A DNA stretch of 64,000 nucleotides from Prosthecobacter dejongeii (GTDB lineage Bacteria; Verrucomicrobiota; Verrucomicrobiia; Verrucomicrobiales; Verrucomicrobiaceae). Both the position numbers and the translations under genes were made by a program. The notes under the pieces are model-generated. The model was not told the DNA's origin and did not search any database. It saw only the letters and a list, made by a program, of their open reading frames with translations. This document shows, in pieces, positions 25,084 to 34,025 of this stretch (within the stretch, counting starts at the first letter, position 1; each line of letters begins with the position of its first letter). The stretch is taken from the NCBI RefSeq assembly GCF_014203045.1, contig NZ_JACHIF010000007.1:1-64000 (forward strand). Reading direction: 5' to 3'.

Positions 25084-25782
25084 CTACAGGACGGGTCTTT
25101 CAAGAGTGAATGTCACACGCCGTAAGCCTGACTTTTCTACGACATTGCGTTCAACGGGACAGTCGAGCAGTCGCTCAATCATCTCACATTCGATTTCCTC
25201 GATGAGGGGGTATTGCTTTAAGACCTCTCCATACGGGCAGTGGTAGTCCACAATGCGAAGCTTGCCTTGGCCGCTCATTTCAACAACGGACATGCAGCCA
25301 TCGGTGCTTCGAAGACGAGCGAGAACGAGAGCTTTGTTTTCAAGCTCAGTTTCTGCTGAGACTTTGCGAGCATAGCGTTCCGCTTTGGAGGCAAAAAAAG
25401 CATATAGAAGCTTTTCAGGGGCGGTGGCACCAAAAAGGCGCTCGGCTTGGCGGAGTAACTCCATGAAATGGTCGGCCGAAGCAGAGGGGAAGAGCGGGTC
25501 GAGCTTCGCTGTTAAGCGATAGATTTTTTCAGGTCTGCCATGGGGGACGGGATGCCTCCAGGTATCCAGGTAACCTTTTTCAGCGAGCGCGTCACAGTGC
25601 TGTTTCACCCCCATGTAACTCATTTTCATGATTGAGCACAGTTCCTTGACCGTCATGCCAGGAGACTGCTTCAAGTGCAGAATGATATCCACCGCCGGGG
25701 TGTGGAGGATGTCACGCAGGATGGGGAAAATCATAACCGCCGGATCTAGCGGCAGAATAGCCGGGCTAGCTTGCTTTGCCAA
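25084..25782 (-). CDS. Winged-helix transcriptional regulator, SufR/ArsR-like, with Cys cluster
   Basis: 232 residues. An N-terminal winged helix (about 25-95; helix-turn-helix around TVKELCSIMKMSYMGVKQHC, wing around HPVPHGRPEKIYRLT) is followed by a helical linker. The C-terminal domain resembles that of SufR-type iron-sulfur regulators, with GCMSVVE, YHCPYGEVLKQYP, EIECEMIERLL and DCPVERN. Cys163, Cys182, Cys199 and Cys208 could bind a cluster or metal, though the spacing is not the classic SufR one. ATG 25782 is used; ATG 25734 is possible. It sits 31 bp behind a PEP-CTERM gene and directly ahead of the copper/heme operon, which makes it the likely local regulator. Metal or redox sensing is inferred. 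Confidence 0.8.
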   Translation of the reverse strand: MAKQASPAILPLDPAVMIFPILRDILHTPAVDIILHLKQSPGMTVKELCSIMKMSYMGVKQHCDALAEKGYLDTWRHPVPHGRPEKIYRLTAKLDPLFPSASADHFMELLRQAERLFGATAPEKLLYAFFASKAERYARKVSAETELENKALVLARLRSTDGCMSVVEMSGQGKLRIVDYHCPYGEVLKQYPLIEEIECEMIERLLDCPVERNVVEKSGLRRVTFTLERPVL

Positions 25783-25813
25783 CCTCCCATTGAGGACTTT
25801 TGTGCAATGCGCC

Positions 25814-28800
25814 CTAAGCGCGACGACGGCGTAGCAGTAAGGTTATCAATCCTAACCCCAGCAGAAAGGCACGCCCAGGTTCTGGAATCACAACAATGAG
25901 ACCATGGCTGGTGAAGAGCGTGGTATCCCAACTCAGCCCAGTGCCGGTAAGTTCAGGTAGATCCAGGTCAAAACCGTTGTCTTCAGAACCAGTGCGATAG
26001 CTGCTGCCTAGGTTGGAGGAAAAGGTGTTTCCTGTCGCGGCTCCCCAATCAAGCAGGTTGAAGATTTGACCTGCGGTGGGGACGAAGCTTTCGGCGAGGA
26101 CTTGAATTTTGGCTCCCGTAGCCTGATTGATCGTGCCTGTGATGTTGAGTTGATCGTGATTGCCTTGACCTGTGGCATTGGCCAGTATGTAGGCGAAGTA
26201 AGCAGGACTGCCGGGTGCATTGCCTCCGAAACTGTCCATGCTGGTGAAGGTGGCACTTGTGATTTGCAGCGTAGTCAGGGCTCCGGCTTGTAAAGTCAAT
26301 CCTTGGGCGAGGTTTAGTCGGCCCAGGCCGCCCAAAACGTTTGGATCTCCAGGATTGAGGGTTCCACCGCTGGTGATGGTGGTGGCTCCGCCGAGTGTGC
26401 CTGTGCCACCCAGAACACCTGCGCTGACCAGGATGGCTCCAGTGGCCGTGGTTTGATCGCCATTGATCAGCACCGTGGTGCTGCCTGTCATGGAGGTGGG
26501 GCCGGTGTAAGTGTTGTTTCCACTTAAAATCACGAGGCCGGTGCTAGTGCCATTGATGGTTAGGCCGTGGCCCAGACCTGAGTCACCAATCACTCCAGTG
26601 AAGAGGGTGTTGGTGGCAGATTGATGTGTGAGGGTGCGTGTGCCATCGGTCAGAGTCACATCGCCTGCGAAAGTGAGGCTTCGATTGACGGATCCATTGA
26701 TGATGGTGGTATCTGCCTGAAAGCGGACGCGGTTGTGCAGCAAAACATCACTGCCGGTGCTGGCCCGCATGGCAGAGCCGCCTAGAATGAGAGTGCCTGT
26801 GCCGAAGGGACCACTGGCAGGTGCATTCGGCGTGCCGAGTGAACTGGACTGAGGAATCACGGTGCCGACGTAGAGCCCGGTGTTTCCAGTATAAGTGCTC
26901 TGCTGGTTCATCACCACGGTGCCGCTGCCGTAGTAAGAGAGGCCTGCACTGCCTGTGATGAGTGAGGTGATGAAGGTGTTACCCGCAGCATTGGTGGTGA
27001 CGATACCTTCGCGAGTGCCAAAGTCGAGAACCCCGCCATTGATCGCTGGGTTGGTACCATTGGAAAAAAGAATGGCTCCACTGGCCACATTGAGGCTACG
27101 TCCAGAATTGATGGTGATGGTATTGCCGCTGACGATCAGGGAATTGATGGAAGTGTTTGCCGTCAGCGTGGTGTTGGCTGTGATTTGGGTGTTGTCGCCC
27201 GTAGCAAAAGCATTGGTGGTGAATTCATCGGCCAGGTTCAGCGGACGTAGGCCTGTTGCGGGATCGTAAGTGACAAAGGTATTTGCCACGCCTGTTGCTG
27301 TGCCAGTGCCACCGGAGGCGGTGGCGGACTCTCCTAAAAGGAAGGGCACAATTTGCGTGTTTTTCACGCTGGTGTTGATCCCCGTCGTGATGGCCGGTGT
27401 GGTGCCAACGAGGGCAGGGGCCGTGGTCAATCGGATGCGCGCAACATTCGCTGTGCTAGTGGCATCTTGTCCTAGGTTTTGGCCATTGACGAGGAGGGTG
27501 CCGCCATTGGCTGAACGCGTGAATTGATTCGCGTTGAGAGTGGCTGTTTGTCCGCTGCCATAGCTTGCTGTCAGGGTGGAGCGCTTGGGATCCAAGATGA
27601 GATTGCCCACGGTTTCAGAGGATGTTGCCAAGTCCGATCCACGGTAAATGAAACTGCCCCCGCGGAAGCTCAGGTTGGCGGTGTCACTGAGTCGGTTGGT
27701 GCTGTTGTTATTCGCGCCTAAGTTATCCAGTGCCAGGGTACCGCCATTGAGGATGAGGTTGGTGGAGGCGAGTGAGCCATTGATGCCCAGGGTGGAAACC
27801 GCACCGCCGATTTGTAAAGTGCCTGCATTCACCGTGGTGGTGCCTGTGTAGCTTTGGGCTGCAATGAAGGTTTGAGTGCTGTTGCCATTTTTGACGAAGG
27901 AAAGCCCTCCGGTTCCATCGCGCATGCGGCCAGCGAAAATGGAGGTGCCAGTGCTATCTGAAAGGGTGAGGGTGGACGGGGGTGTTCCATTGTTTTCTAC
28001 AAATAGGACGGCTCCGCTGAGGTGGTTCCCTGCGGTATCAAGGCCACGGAGAGCTAGGGTCTTGCCATTGAGGTCTAACGACATGCTAACGGTGGCTTGG
28101 GTGGCGATGACGGACAGTCGGCTGGCTGGATTCAGTGCATTGTTGACTCCCATGATTAAGCGGGCACCTGTGCCAGCGTTGGCGAAGAGTTGAGTGTCAC
28201 CCGTGTAGGTGTTGACGTTGTTCAATACCGTGGTGGCATTGTTCGCGCGGCTGTGGAGGATGGCGGTGCTGCTACCACCACTGATCACGCCTGAGACGAT
28301 GAGCGTCCCGCCCACACCTCCGCCGATGCGTGCTTCCGTGCCCGTGGCCTGGATGTTACCAGCCCACTCTGCTGTCGCGGCACTCGCGGTCTGCAGTGCG
28401 CCGTTGTTGTTACCGCCAGTGCCGGTGATGGAGATCGTTTCTCCTGTCACCACGATGCCATTGGCCAGAGTAACGCGTGCTCCCGCGCTCACGGTTGTGT
28501 TGCCAACGGTGTTTCCTAACGCCGTATTGCTCGCCACGACGATCTCGTTATTGCTTACCCCTGTCAGGAGAGTGCTTCCAGAGTAGGTGTTGTTGCCGGA
28601 AAGCGTGAGACTGCCTGCACCTGATTTGGTAAGTCCTAGAACAGATGTGCCGTCTTGGAGGATGCCGCTAAAGCTTGTTATGGCGGCTTGATTGACCGTA
28701 AGTCGGGCTTCCACATTGCCAGTATTGGTGATGAAGCTGCCACCGGTCCCAGCTGCTGCTCCTGAACGGGTGAGGCCGCCTAAGGTTTGATTGAAGCCGT

Positions 28801-29746
28801 TCAAATCAAAAATGGAGTCTTCAATGGCCGAGGTGGAGTCCAAATCCAGGGTGGTCCCCACAGGGAGGGCATCCTGGGCTCCGATCTGCAAGCGCCCTCG
28901 AAAAACGGTGGTGGCACCGTTGTAAGTATTCGCCGTGCCTGAAATACGCACAGTGCCGAGACCTGCGGTAGAAGTGGTAGCTGAGATGATGAGGTTCCCA
29001 CTGCTGCCCGTTTGGATGGGCCCGCTGATGTTTAGAACCCCGCCGCCGAGGCTCCCTACACGTCCTCCTGCTTGCAATGTCACCGCACCTGCCCAGGTGG
29101 CAATGGCGTTTTCAGCCGTCCGTAGGCCACCGAAGAAATCCGCTCCGCTACCCGCCAGAGTGAGGCTTTCTCCAGAAATGGTGACGCCATTTTGAAGTTC
29201 AAGCTGACCGTTGGCTGAGACAGTAGTGGTTCCGATAGTGTCCCCCAAAGCCGCGTTATTAGCCACGCTCACACGCCCGGTATTAATCACCACTGGGCCG
29301 GAAAAAAGATTGGCACCTGAGAGCACCAAGGCACCTGCGCCTTCCTTGGTCAGGCTGCCAGCGGCGATGGATTCACTGATCGTGGCCGTGACTCCTGTTG
29401 CCGTAGTGATGATGCTGCTAGCCGTCAGGTTCAGCAAGCTATCGTTATTGGCATCCACGATGGAGTAGCCATTGCTGTTGAAAGTCAGGTTATTGACTGT
29501 CAGGTCGCTGGCCACTTCCACGCTTTCTCCTGTGCCGCCAAAAATAGCGTTGTTGCCATTCGTCCAGGGAAGGCCTGCATCCCAGTTGGGGGCTGTGAGG
29601 CTCCACTCGTTATTGAGATTGGACTGAATCCAAACCTGATCAGCAGCCTTTAAGCTAACGCTGGACAATGCAACACCTGCCAGGACGATGCAGGGGCGTC
29701 GAAATTTTTTAAAAATGAAGGCGACCGATGATGGGCTCGTTTTCAT
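25814..29746 (-). CDS. PEP-CTERM-anchored autotransporter-type beta-repeat protein
   Basis: 1310 residues. Signal peptide (RRPCIVLAGVALSSVSLKAA), then a VWIQSNLNNEWSLTAPNWD opening common to these proteins. About a thousand residues of autotransporter-associated beta-strand repeats follow, recognisable by recurring G-A-G-x-L-x-L-S-G-x-N-x-Y-x-G and TTVNAGTLQIG patterns. The end is a PEP-CTERM signal: VVIPEPGRAFLLGLGLITLL followed by RRRR-Ala. Such proteins are cut and sorted by an exosortase, which is not in this window. There is no autotransporter barrel. Likely a surface or matrix fibre protein. The regulator gene follows in the same direction after 31 bp and may be partly co-transcribed. 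Confidence 0.9.
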   Translation of the reverse strand: MKTSPSSVAFIFKKFRRPCIVLAGVALSSVSLKAADQVWIQSNLNNEWSLTAPNWDAGLPWTNGNNAIFGGTGESVEVASDLTVNNLTFNSNGYSIVDANNDSLLNLTASSIITTATGVTATISESIAAGSLTKEGAGALVLSGANLFSGPVVINTGRVSVANNAALGDTIGTTTVSANGQLELQNGVTISGESLTLAGSGADFFGGLRTAENAIATWAGAVTLQAGGRVGSLGGGVLNISGPIQTGSSGNLIISATTSTAGLGTVRISGTANTYNGATTVFRGRLQIGAQDALPVGTTLDLDSTSAIEDSIFDLNGFNQTLGGLTRSGAAAGTGGSFITNTGNVEARLTVNQAAITSFSGILQDGTSVLGLTKSGAGSLTLSGNNTYSGSTLLTGVSNNEIVVASNTALGNTVGNTTVSAGARVTLANGIVVTGETISITGTGGNNNGALQTASAATAEWAGNIQATGTEARIGGGVGGTLIVSGVISGGSSTAILHSRANNATTVLNNVNTYTGDTQLFANAGTGARLIMGVNNALNPASRLSVIATQATVSMSLDLNGKTLALRGLDTAGNHLSGAVLFVENNGTPPSTLTLSDSTGTSIFAGRMRDGTGGLSFVKNGNSTQTFIAAQSYTGTTTVNAGTLQIGGAVSTLGINGSLASTNLILNGGTLALDNLGANNNSTNRLSDTANLSFRGGSFIYRGSDLATSSETVGNLILDPKRSTLTASYGSGQTATLNANQFTRSANGGTLLVNGQNLGQDATSTANVARIRLTTAPALVGTTPAITTGINTSVKNTQIVPFLLGESATASGGTGTATGVANTFVTYDPATGLRPLNLADEFTTNAFATGDNTQITANTTLTANTSINSLIVSGNTITINSGRSLNVASGAILFSNGTNPAINGGVLDFGTREGIVTTNAAGNTFITSLITGSAGLSYYGSGTVVMNQQSTYTGNTGLYVGTVIPQSSSLGTPNAPASGPFGTGTLILGGSAMRASTGSDVLLHNRVRFQADTTIINGSVNRSLTFAGDVTLTDGTRTLTHQSATNTLFTGVIGDSGLGHGLTINGTSTGLVILSGNNTYTGPTSMTGSTTVLINGDQTTATGAILVSAGVLGGTGTLGGATTITSGGTLNPGDPNVLGGLGRLNLAQGLTLQAGALTTLQITSATFTSMDSFGGNAPGSPAYFAYILANATGQGNHDQLNITGTINQATGAKIQVLAESFVPTAGQIFNLLDWGAATGNTFSSNLGSSYRTGSEDNGFDLDLPELTGTGLSWDTTLFTSHGLIVVIPEPGRAFLLGLGLITLLLRRRRA

Positions 29747-29913
29747 GGGGGGATCCGAAGCATAGGATGCCGCGATTCTTCCGCCAAGGAGAAAACTGGT
29801 TCCTCCAGGGGAATAAAGGTTCTACCCAGGCGTCTTTTATTCCCGATCTTTTTCAGTAACAAGTTTGACACGCCGAAATCCAGAGGCGTAACGTCTATTT
29901 AATCACAACCTCG

Positions 29914-31077
29914 ATGCGCACGACGCCCCCCCTGCTCCCGGAGAAAGACTTTCGTTCTCATGCCCCGGGCTTTTGGAAAGATAAACTTATCCCGGCCCAG
30001 GATTGGAATTCGGCTGCCTGGCAACTCCGGAATCGAGTCACCACGCTTGCAGGCCTGGAGGAACACATCACGCTGACCGATGAGGAAAGAGCGGGTGTTC
30101 TTCTGAGCGGTAATAAATTGGCCATGGCCATCACGCCGCATTATTTCAATTTGATTGATCCGGAAGATCCGGAAGATCCCATTCGCCGTCAGGTCATCCC
30201 ACGCATTGAGGAAACCTGGGATGATCCGGATGAAATGGCAGATCCCTGTGGTGAAGATAGCCATATGCCCGTTCCGGGTCTCGTCCATCGCTATCCAGAC
30301 CGTGTATTGTTTCTGGTGACCGACCGCTGCGCGAGCTATTGCCGCTACTGCACCCGCAGCCGGGTGGTGAGCGGAGTGGGTGAGCAGGAACTGCACACAG
30401 ATTATGAGGCGGTCTTTCGCTACCTTGAGCAGCACGATGAAGTCCGAGATGTGCTTCTGAGTGGGGGAGATCCTTTGCTGTTTAGCGATGGCAAATTGGA
30501 GGCAATTCTCAAGCGTTTACGCTCGATCCCGCACATTGAGTTTTTACGCATCGGTAGCCGGGTGCCGATCTTTTTGCCCCAGCGTATCACGCCTGAACTC
30601 TGCCAGATGTTGCAAAAATATCATCCACTCTGGCTGAGTATCCATACCAACCACCCACGTGAGTTGACTACGGAGGTCAAAGCTGGGCTGGAGATGCTGG
30701 CGAATCACGGCGTACCTTTAGGTAACCAAAGCGTGCTCTTAAGGGGGGTGAACGACGATGCGGATGTGATGAAGGCGCTCGTTCATAAATTGTTGATGTG
30801 CCGGGTGCGACCTTACTACTTGTACCAATGCGACCTCATTCAGGGCAGTTCCCATCTGCGGGCAAGCGTTAATACAGGGGTGGAAATCATCGAGCAGCTA
30901 CGAGGTCATACCACGGGGTATGGGGTGCCTCAGTTCGTCATTGATGCTCCAGGGGGGGGCGGTAAAGTGCCCGTGAATCCCGATTATGTACTGCTGCGGG
31001 ATGAGCAGCGGACCTTGATCCGGAACTTCGAAGGTCGGACTTTCGAGTATCCTGAGCCAGCGATGGTGAGAGTGTAA
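29914..31077 (+). CDS. kamA: KamA family radical SAM protein (lysine 2,3-aminomutase-like)
   Basis: 387 residues, cytosolic. The radical-SAM cluster motif is C139-ASY-C143-RY-C146 in VTDRCASYCRYC. The PLP lysine is Lys351 in DAPGGGGKVP. Family landmarks LLSGGDPLL, RIGSRVPIFLPQRITPEL and HTNHPRE are present, and the length is normal. The reaction is interconversion of L-lysine and L-beta-lysine with SAM, PLP and a 4Fe-4S cluster. EpmB-type action on EF-P is an alternative, but EpmB proteins lack part of the C-terminal extension and no epmA or efp is nearby. It is divergent from the PEP-CTERM gene across 167 bp. The start at 29914 is the first ATG after the intergenic stops. Confidence 0.92.
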   Translation: MRTTPPLLPEKDFRSHAPGFWKDKLIPAQDWNSAAWQLRNRVTTLAGLEEHITLTDEERAGVLLSGNKLAMAITPHYFNLIDPEDPEDPIRRQVIPRIEETWDDPDEMADPCGEDSHMPVPGLVHRYPDRVLFLVTDRCASYCRYCTRSRVVSGVGEQELHTDYEAVFRYLEQHDEVRDVLLSGGDPLLFSDGKLEAILKRLRSIPHIEFLRIGSRVPIFLPQRITPELCQMLQKYHPLWLSIHTNHPRELTTEVKAGLEMLANHGVPLGNQSVLLRGVNDDADVMKALVHKLLMCRVRPYYLYQCDLIQGSSHLRASVNTGVEIIEQLRGHTTGYGVPQFVIDAPGGGGKVPVNPDYVLLRDEQRTLIRNFEGRTFEYPEPAMVRV

Positions 31078-31152
31078 GAATGAGCTGTTAGCAAGGTCTG
31101 ACAAAAAGAGATCTTGCTGGTTTGTCTGCGGTGGCGTTTGCTTTCACCAAGC

Positions 31153-31824
31153 ATGGATCTGGCTGTCTCCGACCTGAGTTTTCAATATCCCGGCAGTGCC
31201 TTTGGCCTGGCGGTCAAGTCGCTGACGGTAAAGGCGGGGGAGCCTTTGGCTATTTTAGGGCCTAGTGGCGGAGGGAAAACGACGCTGCTGCGTCTAATGA
31301 CGGGTCTATTAGCACCAGATAAAGGCACGGTCACTTGTGGAGAAACCCATTTGACGACTCTCTCTCCTGATGCGCGTCGTCAGTTTCGGCTGCAAAATAT
31401 AGGTCTCATTTTTCAAGACTTTGCCCTGCTGGATTACCTCATGGTGAAAGAAAATATTCTTTTGCCTTCACAGTTTGGCTGTGGCCAGAAGGATGAAGCA
31501 CCCCATCAATCTTCTGTTTTGACTAGGGCGCGAGAATTGGCTGAACGACTCGAAATCCAGCCTCACTGGAGCCGACGCACTCGACTATTATCGCAAGGAG
31601 AACGGCAGCGTGTGGCGATTGCTCGGGCTTTGGCTCACCAGCCTAGTTTTGTTTTTGCGGATGAGCCTACGGCATCTTTGGATGCGGCAAGGCGCAGCCT
31701 CGTGATGGATTTATTGATGAATTATGCACGTGAGAAACAAGCATGCCTAGTGGTGGTGACTCATGATACGGAACTGATGCCGCTGTTCCCTAAGCATCTA
31801 CGCGTGGAGGACTTGACGGTATGA
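31153..31824 (+). CDS. ABC transporter ATP-binding protein, LolD/MacB type
   Basis: 223 residues from ATG 31153; the frame is open to 31114 but without a good start. Walker A is GPSGGGKT (residues 36-43), a Q-loop lies in LIFQDFALLDYL, the signature is LLSQGERQRVAIARAL, Walker B is FVFADEPTASLD, and the switch His is in VVTHD. This LolD/MacB/FtsE-like type energises lipoprotein release or export from the inner membrane. Its last four bases overlap the start of the permease gene, so the two are translationally coupled. Confidence 0.93.
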   Translation: MDLAVSDLSFQYPGSAFGLAVKSLTVKAGEPLAILGPSGGGKTTLLRLMTGLLAPDKGTVTCGETHLTTLSPDARRQFRLQNIGLIFQDFALLDYLMVKENILLPSQFGCGQKDEAPHQSSVLTRARELAERLEIQPHWSRRTRLLSQGERQRVAIARALAHQPSFVFADEPTASLDAARRSLVMDLLMNYAREKQACLVVVTHDTELMPLFPKHLRVEDLTV

Positions 31825-32996
31825 TCTCTGCCTGTTTCCACCTCGCTTGGCATTATGTCGTGCGTCATCGTTTGCAGACCTTGCTGCTAGCAGCGGCTCT
31901 CGGTTTAGTGTTGGCGCTGCCGCTGTCCATCCGGGTGATCGTACGAGCGGCAGAGTCTGCCATGAGAGAGCGGGCTGCATCCACGCCGCAGGTGATTGGC
32001 GCGCGAGGCAGTGCGCTAGATCTGCTGCTGACGGCACTCTATTTCAAACGCCAGCCTCTACCGATGCTGACGGTGAAAACGCTGGAGGAAGTCCGCGCTG
32101 CTAAGCTGGGAACAGCCATTCCAGTTTACACGCGTTTTCATGCCCTGGAATACCCCATTGTGGGGACTCAGCTTGATTATTTTTCCTTTCGAGAACTGCG
32201 GGTAGAGCAGGGGCGAATGTTTGCTCGACTTGGAGATTGTGTGGTGGGGGCTGATTTGGCGAAAAAACAGGGAATAGAGGTCGGCGGTCATCTTTATTCT
32301 TCCCAGGAGCAGGTCTTCGATCTCGCGGGTATTTACCCTTTGAAAATGCGAGTCACAGGGATTTTAGCTGCCAATGGCACCCCTGATGATGAGGCCATTT
32401 TTACCGATTTAAAAACCACGTGGCTCATTGAAGGGTTAGCCCACGGTCACGACGACCTTGTGAGCAAAGAAGCTATTTTGACGAAGGAAAATGGCAATGT
32501 CGTGGGTAACGCCAGCGTGCGGATGTTTAACCAAGTCACTGAAAAGAATCTGGGTAGCTTTCACTTTCATGGCGACCTCACGGCTTACCCGCTGAGTGCC
32601 ATCCTGATACAGCCTACCGACGCGAAAGCGGAGGCTCTGCTGGCCGGACGCTATCTAAAGAGCGACCTTCCGGCCCAGATCATCCGACCATTGGATGAAT
32701 TTGAGACCCTCATGAACACCCTTTTCCAGATTGAAACGCTGGCGCTGGTGGTTCTTTCTTTGCTGGCATTAGCTGCGCTCAGCGTAGCGGCGCTGGTTTT
32801 TGCGCTGACCTTCCGGCTGAGAACGCGGGAATTCACCACCTTGGATGATTTGGGCATTTCGCGACGTGCTTTGGCTTTGACGAAACTTACCGAGGTGGCG
32901 TTTGTGACCTTCTTGGGCTTGGCTTTTGCCGCCGGGTTGACCGCAGTGGTTTGGAGCAATGCCGAATTAGGGGTGGGGTTGCTTTTAAGGCTTTGA
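31821..32996 (+). CDS. ABC transporter permease, MacB/FtsX-like
   Basis: 391 residues. One membrane helix at the N-terminus (about 18-40) is followed by a periplasmic domain of about 250 residues (MacB_PCD-like, with GARGSALDLLLTALYF and a VVGADLAKKQGIEVGG stretch), then a helix at about 300-328 and another at about 355-378. The protein ends at LGVGLLLRL, where family members normally have a fourth helix, so it looks C-terminally short. It is coupled to the preceding ATPase by an ATGA overlap. One gene each suggests a homodimeric permease. The substrate cannot be told; lipoproteins or peptides are typical. Confidence 0.85.
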   Translation: MISACFHLAWHYVVRHRLQTLLLAAALGLVLALPLSIRVIVRAAESAMRERAASTPQVIGARGSALDLLLTALYFKRQPLPMLTVKTLEEVRAAKLGTAIPVYTRFHALEYPIVGTQLDYFSFRELRVEQGRMFARLGDCVVGADLAKKQGIEVGGHLYSSQEQVFDLAGIYPLKMRVTGILAANGTPDDEAIFTDLKTTWLIEGLAHGHDDLVSKEAILTKENGNVVGNASVRMFNQVTEKNLGSFHFHGDLTAYPLSAILIQPTDAKAEALLAGRYLKSDLPAQIIRPLDEFETLMNTLFQIETLALVVLSLLALAALSVAALVFALTFRLRTREFTTLDDLGISRRALALTKLTEVAFVTFLGLAFAAGLTAVVWSNAELGVGLLLRL

Positions 32997-33104
32997 GTGT
33001 TTGGTCACCCGCTTATAAAGATGGAGGGCTGCTATTTCTATGACTTGCCCCGGCGCGAGTCCCGCGTTGAATGAGCTTTCTCTCTGACTTTCTTTTCTGC
33101 CACG

Positions 33105-34025
33105 ATGCACATCGCCGATATTCTTGCCGCCCAGCGTCCTACGCTGTCCTTTGAGTTTTTTCCTCCTAAAACGGCGGAGGCTTCGGAGGCGCTGTATCAG
33201 ACCATCGGTGAACTGGAGGCTTACAAACCTTCTTTCGTAAGCGTGACCTATGGTGCGGGCGGTTCGACCCGGGAGTTGACGCATGACCTCGTGGTGCGGA
33301 TCAAGAAAACGACGAGCCTAGATCCAGTGCCGCATCTTACCTGTGTCTGCCACAGCGAAGCGGACATCGCGGCCATCCTGGAGCGCTATGCTGAGGCAGG
33401 GGTGAGTAACATTTTGGCATTGGGCGGTGATCCCCCCAGGAATCTGGAAGGTTATGACCGTAAGAAGGATGCTTTTCAGCAGGCGGCTGATTTGGTGCGC
33501 TTCATCAAGAAATTCAATGAGAGCGGGGCTCACCCCGATCCACGCGGTTTCGGCATCGGCGTCGCAGGTTTTCCGGAAGGGCATCCCACCACGCCTAACC
33601 GCGTGTTGGAGATGGAATATTTGAAGGCAAAAGTGGATGCGGGTGCAGACTACATTTGCACCCAACTCTTCTTTGATAATCACGACTTTTTAGATTTCCG
33701 TGATCGTTGCCGTCTCTCCGGCATCCATATCCCGATCATTGCTGGCATCATGCCTATCACCAGTGCCAGCGGCATGCGCCGCATGGCTGAACTGGCTGCG
33801 GGGGCTCGTTACCCTGCCAAATTACTGCGCGCTATCCAGCGCTGTGGAGGAGATGAAGAGGCTGTGCAGCGTGTAGGAGTACACTATGCGACGGAACAGT
33901 GCCGTGACCTGCTGGAAAATGGAGTGGATGGCATCCATTTTTATACCCTCAATAAATCCCAAGCGACTCGCGAGATCTATGCGAGCCTCGGTATCCGTGA
34001 TTCCGCAGCCGTACGCCCTGCATGA
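33105..34025 (+). CDS. metF: Methylenetetrahydrofolate reductase
   Basis: 306 residues, cytosolic flavoprotein of one-carbon metabolism that makes 5-methyl-THF for methionine synthesis. Family landmarks: LSFEFFPPKT at the N-terminus with the catalytic Glu, SVTYGAGGS, HLTCVCHSEADI, NILALGGDPP, FGIGVAGFPEGHP, ADYICTQLFFDN and PIIAGIMPI. The length matches bacterial MetF, with no C-terminal regulatory domain. The stop overlaps the start of the ROK kinase by 4 bp, an unexpected partner. I looked for a SAM or SAH riboswitch in the 108 bp upstream and saw none. Confidence 0.97.
   Translation: MHIADILAAQRPTLSFEFFPPKTAEASEALYQTIGELEAYKPSFVSVTYGAGGSTRELTHDLVVRIKKTTSLDPVPHLTCVCHSEADIAAILERYAEAGVSNILALGGDPPRNLEGYDRKKDAFQQAADLVRFIKKFNESGAHPDPRGFGIGVAGFPEGHPTTPNRVLEMEYLKAKVDAGADYICTQLFFDNHDFLDFRDRCRLSGIHIPIIAGIMPITSASGMRRMAELAAGARYPAKLLRAIQRCGGDEEAVQRVGVHYATEQCRDLLENGVDGIHFYTLNKSQATREIYASLGIRDSAAVRPA

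Noticed and set aside
25814..29746. Possible CRISPR or tandem DNA repeat array in the repetitive regions
   Set aside because: The repetition is at protein level (beta-strand repeats) with variable spacing and sequence; there are no constant repeats with equal spacers. The same holds for 34948-39579.
32997..33104. SAM or SAH riboswitch ahead of metF
   Set aside because: The usual conserved cores are not present and the space is short; no convincing paired structure was found.
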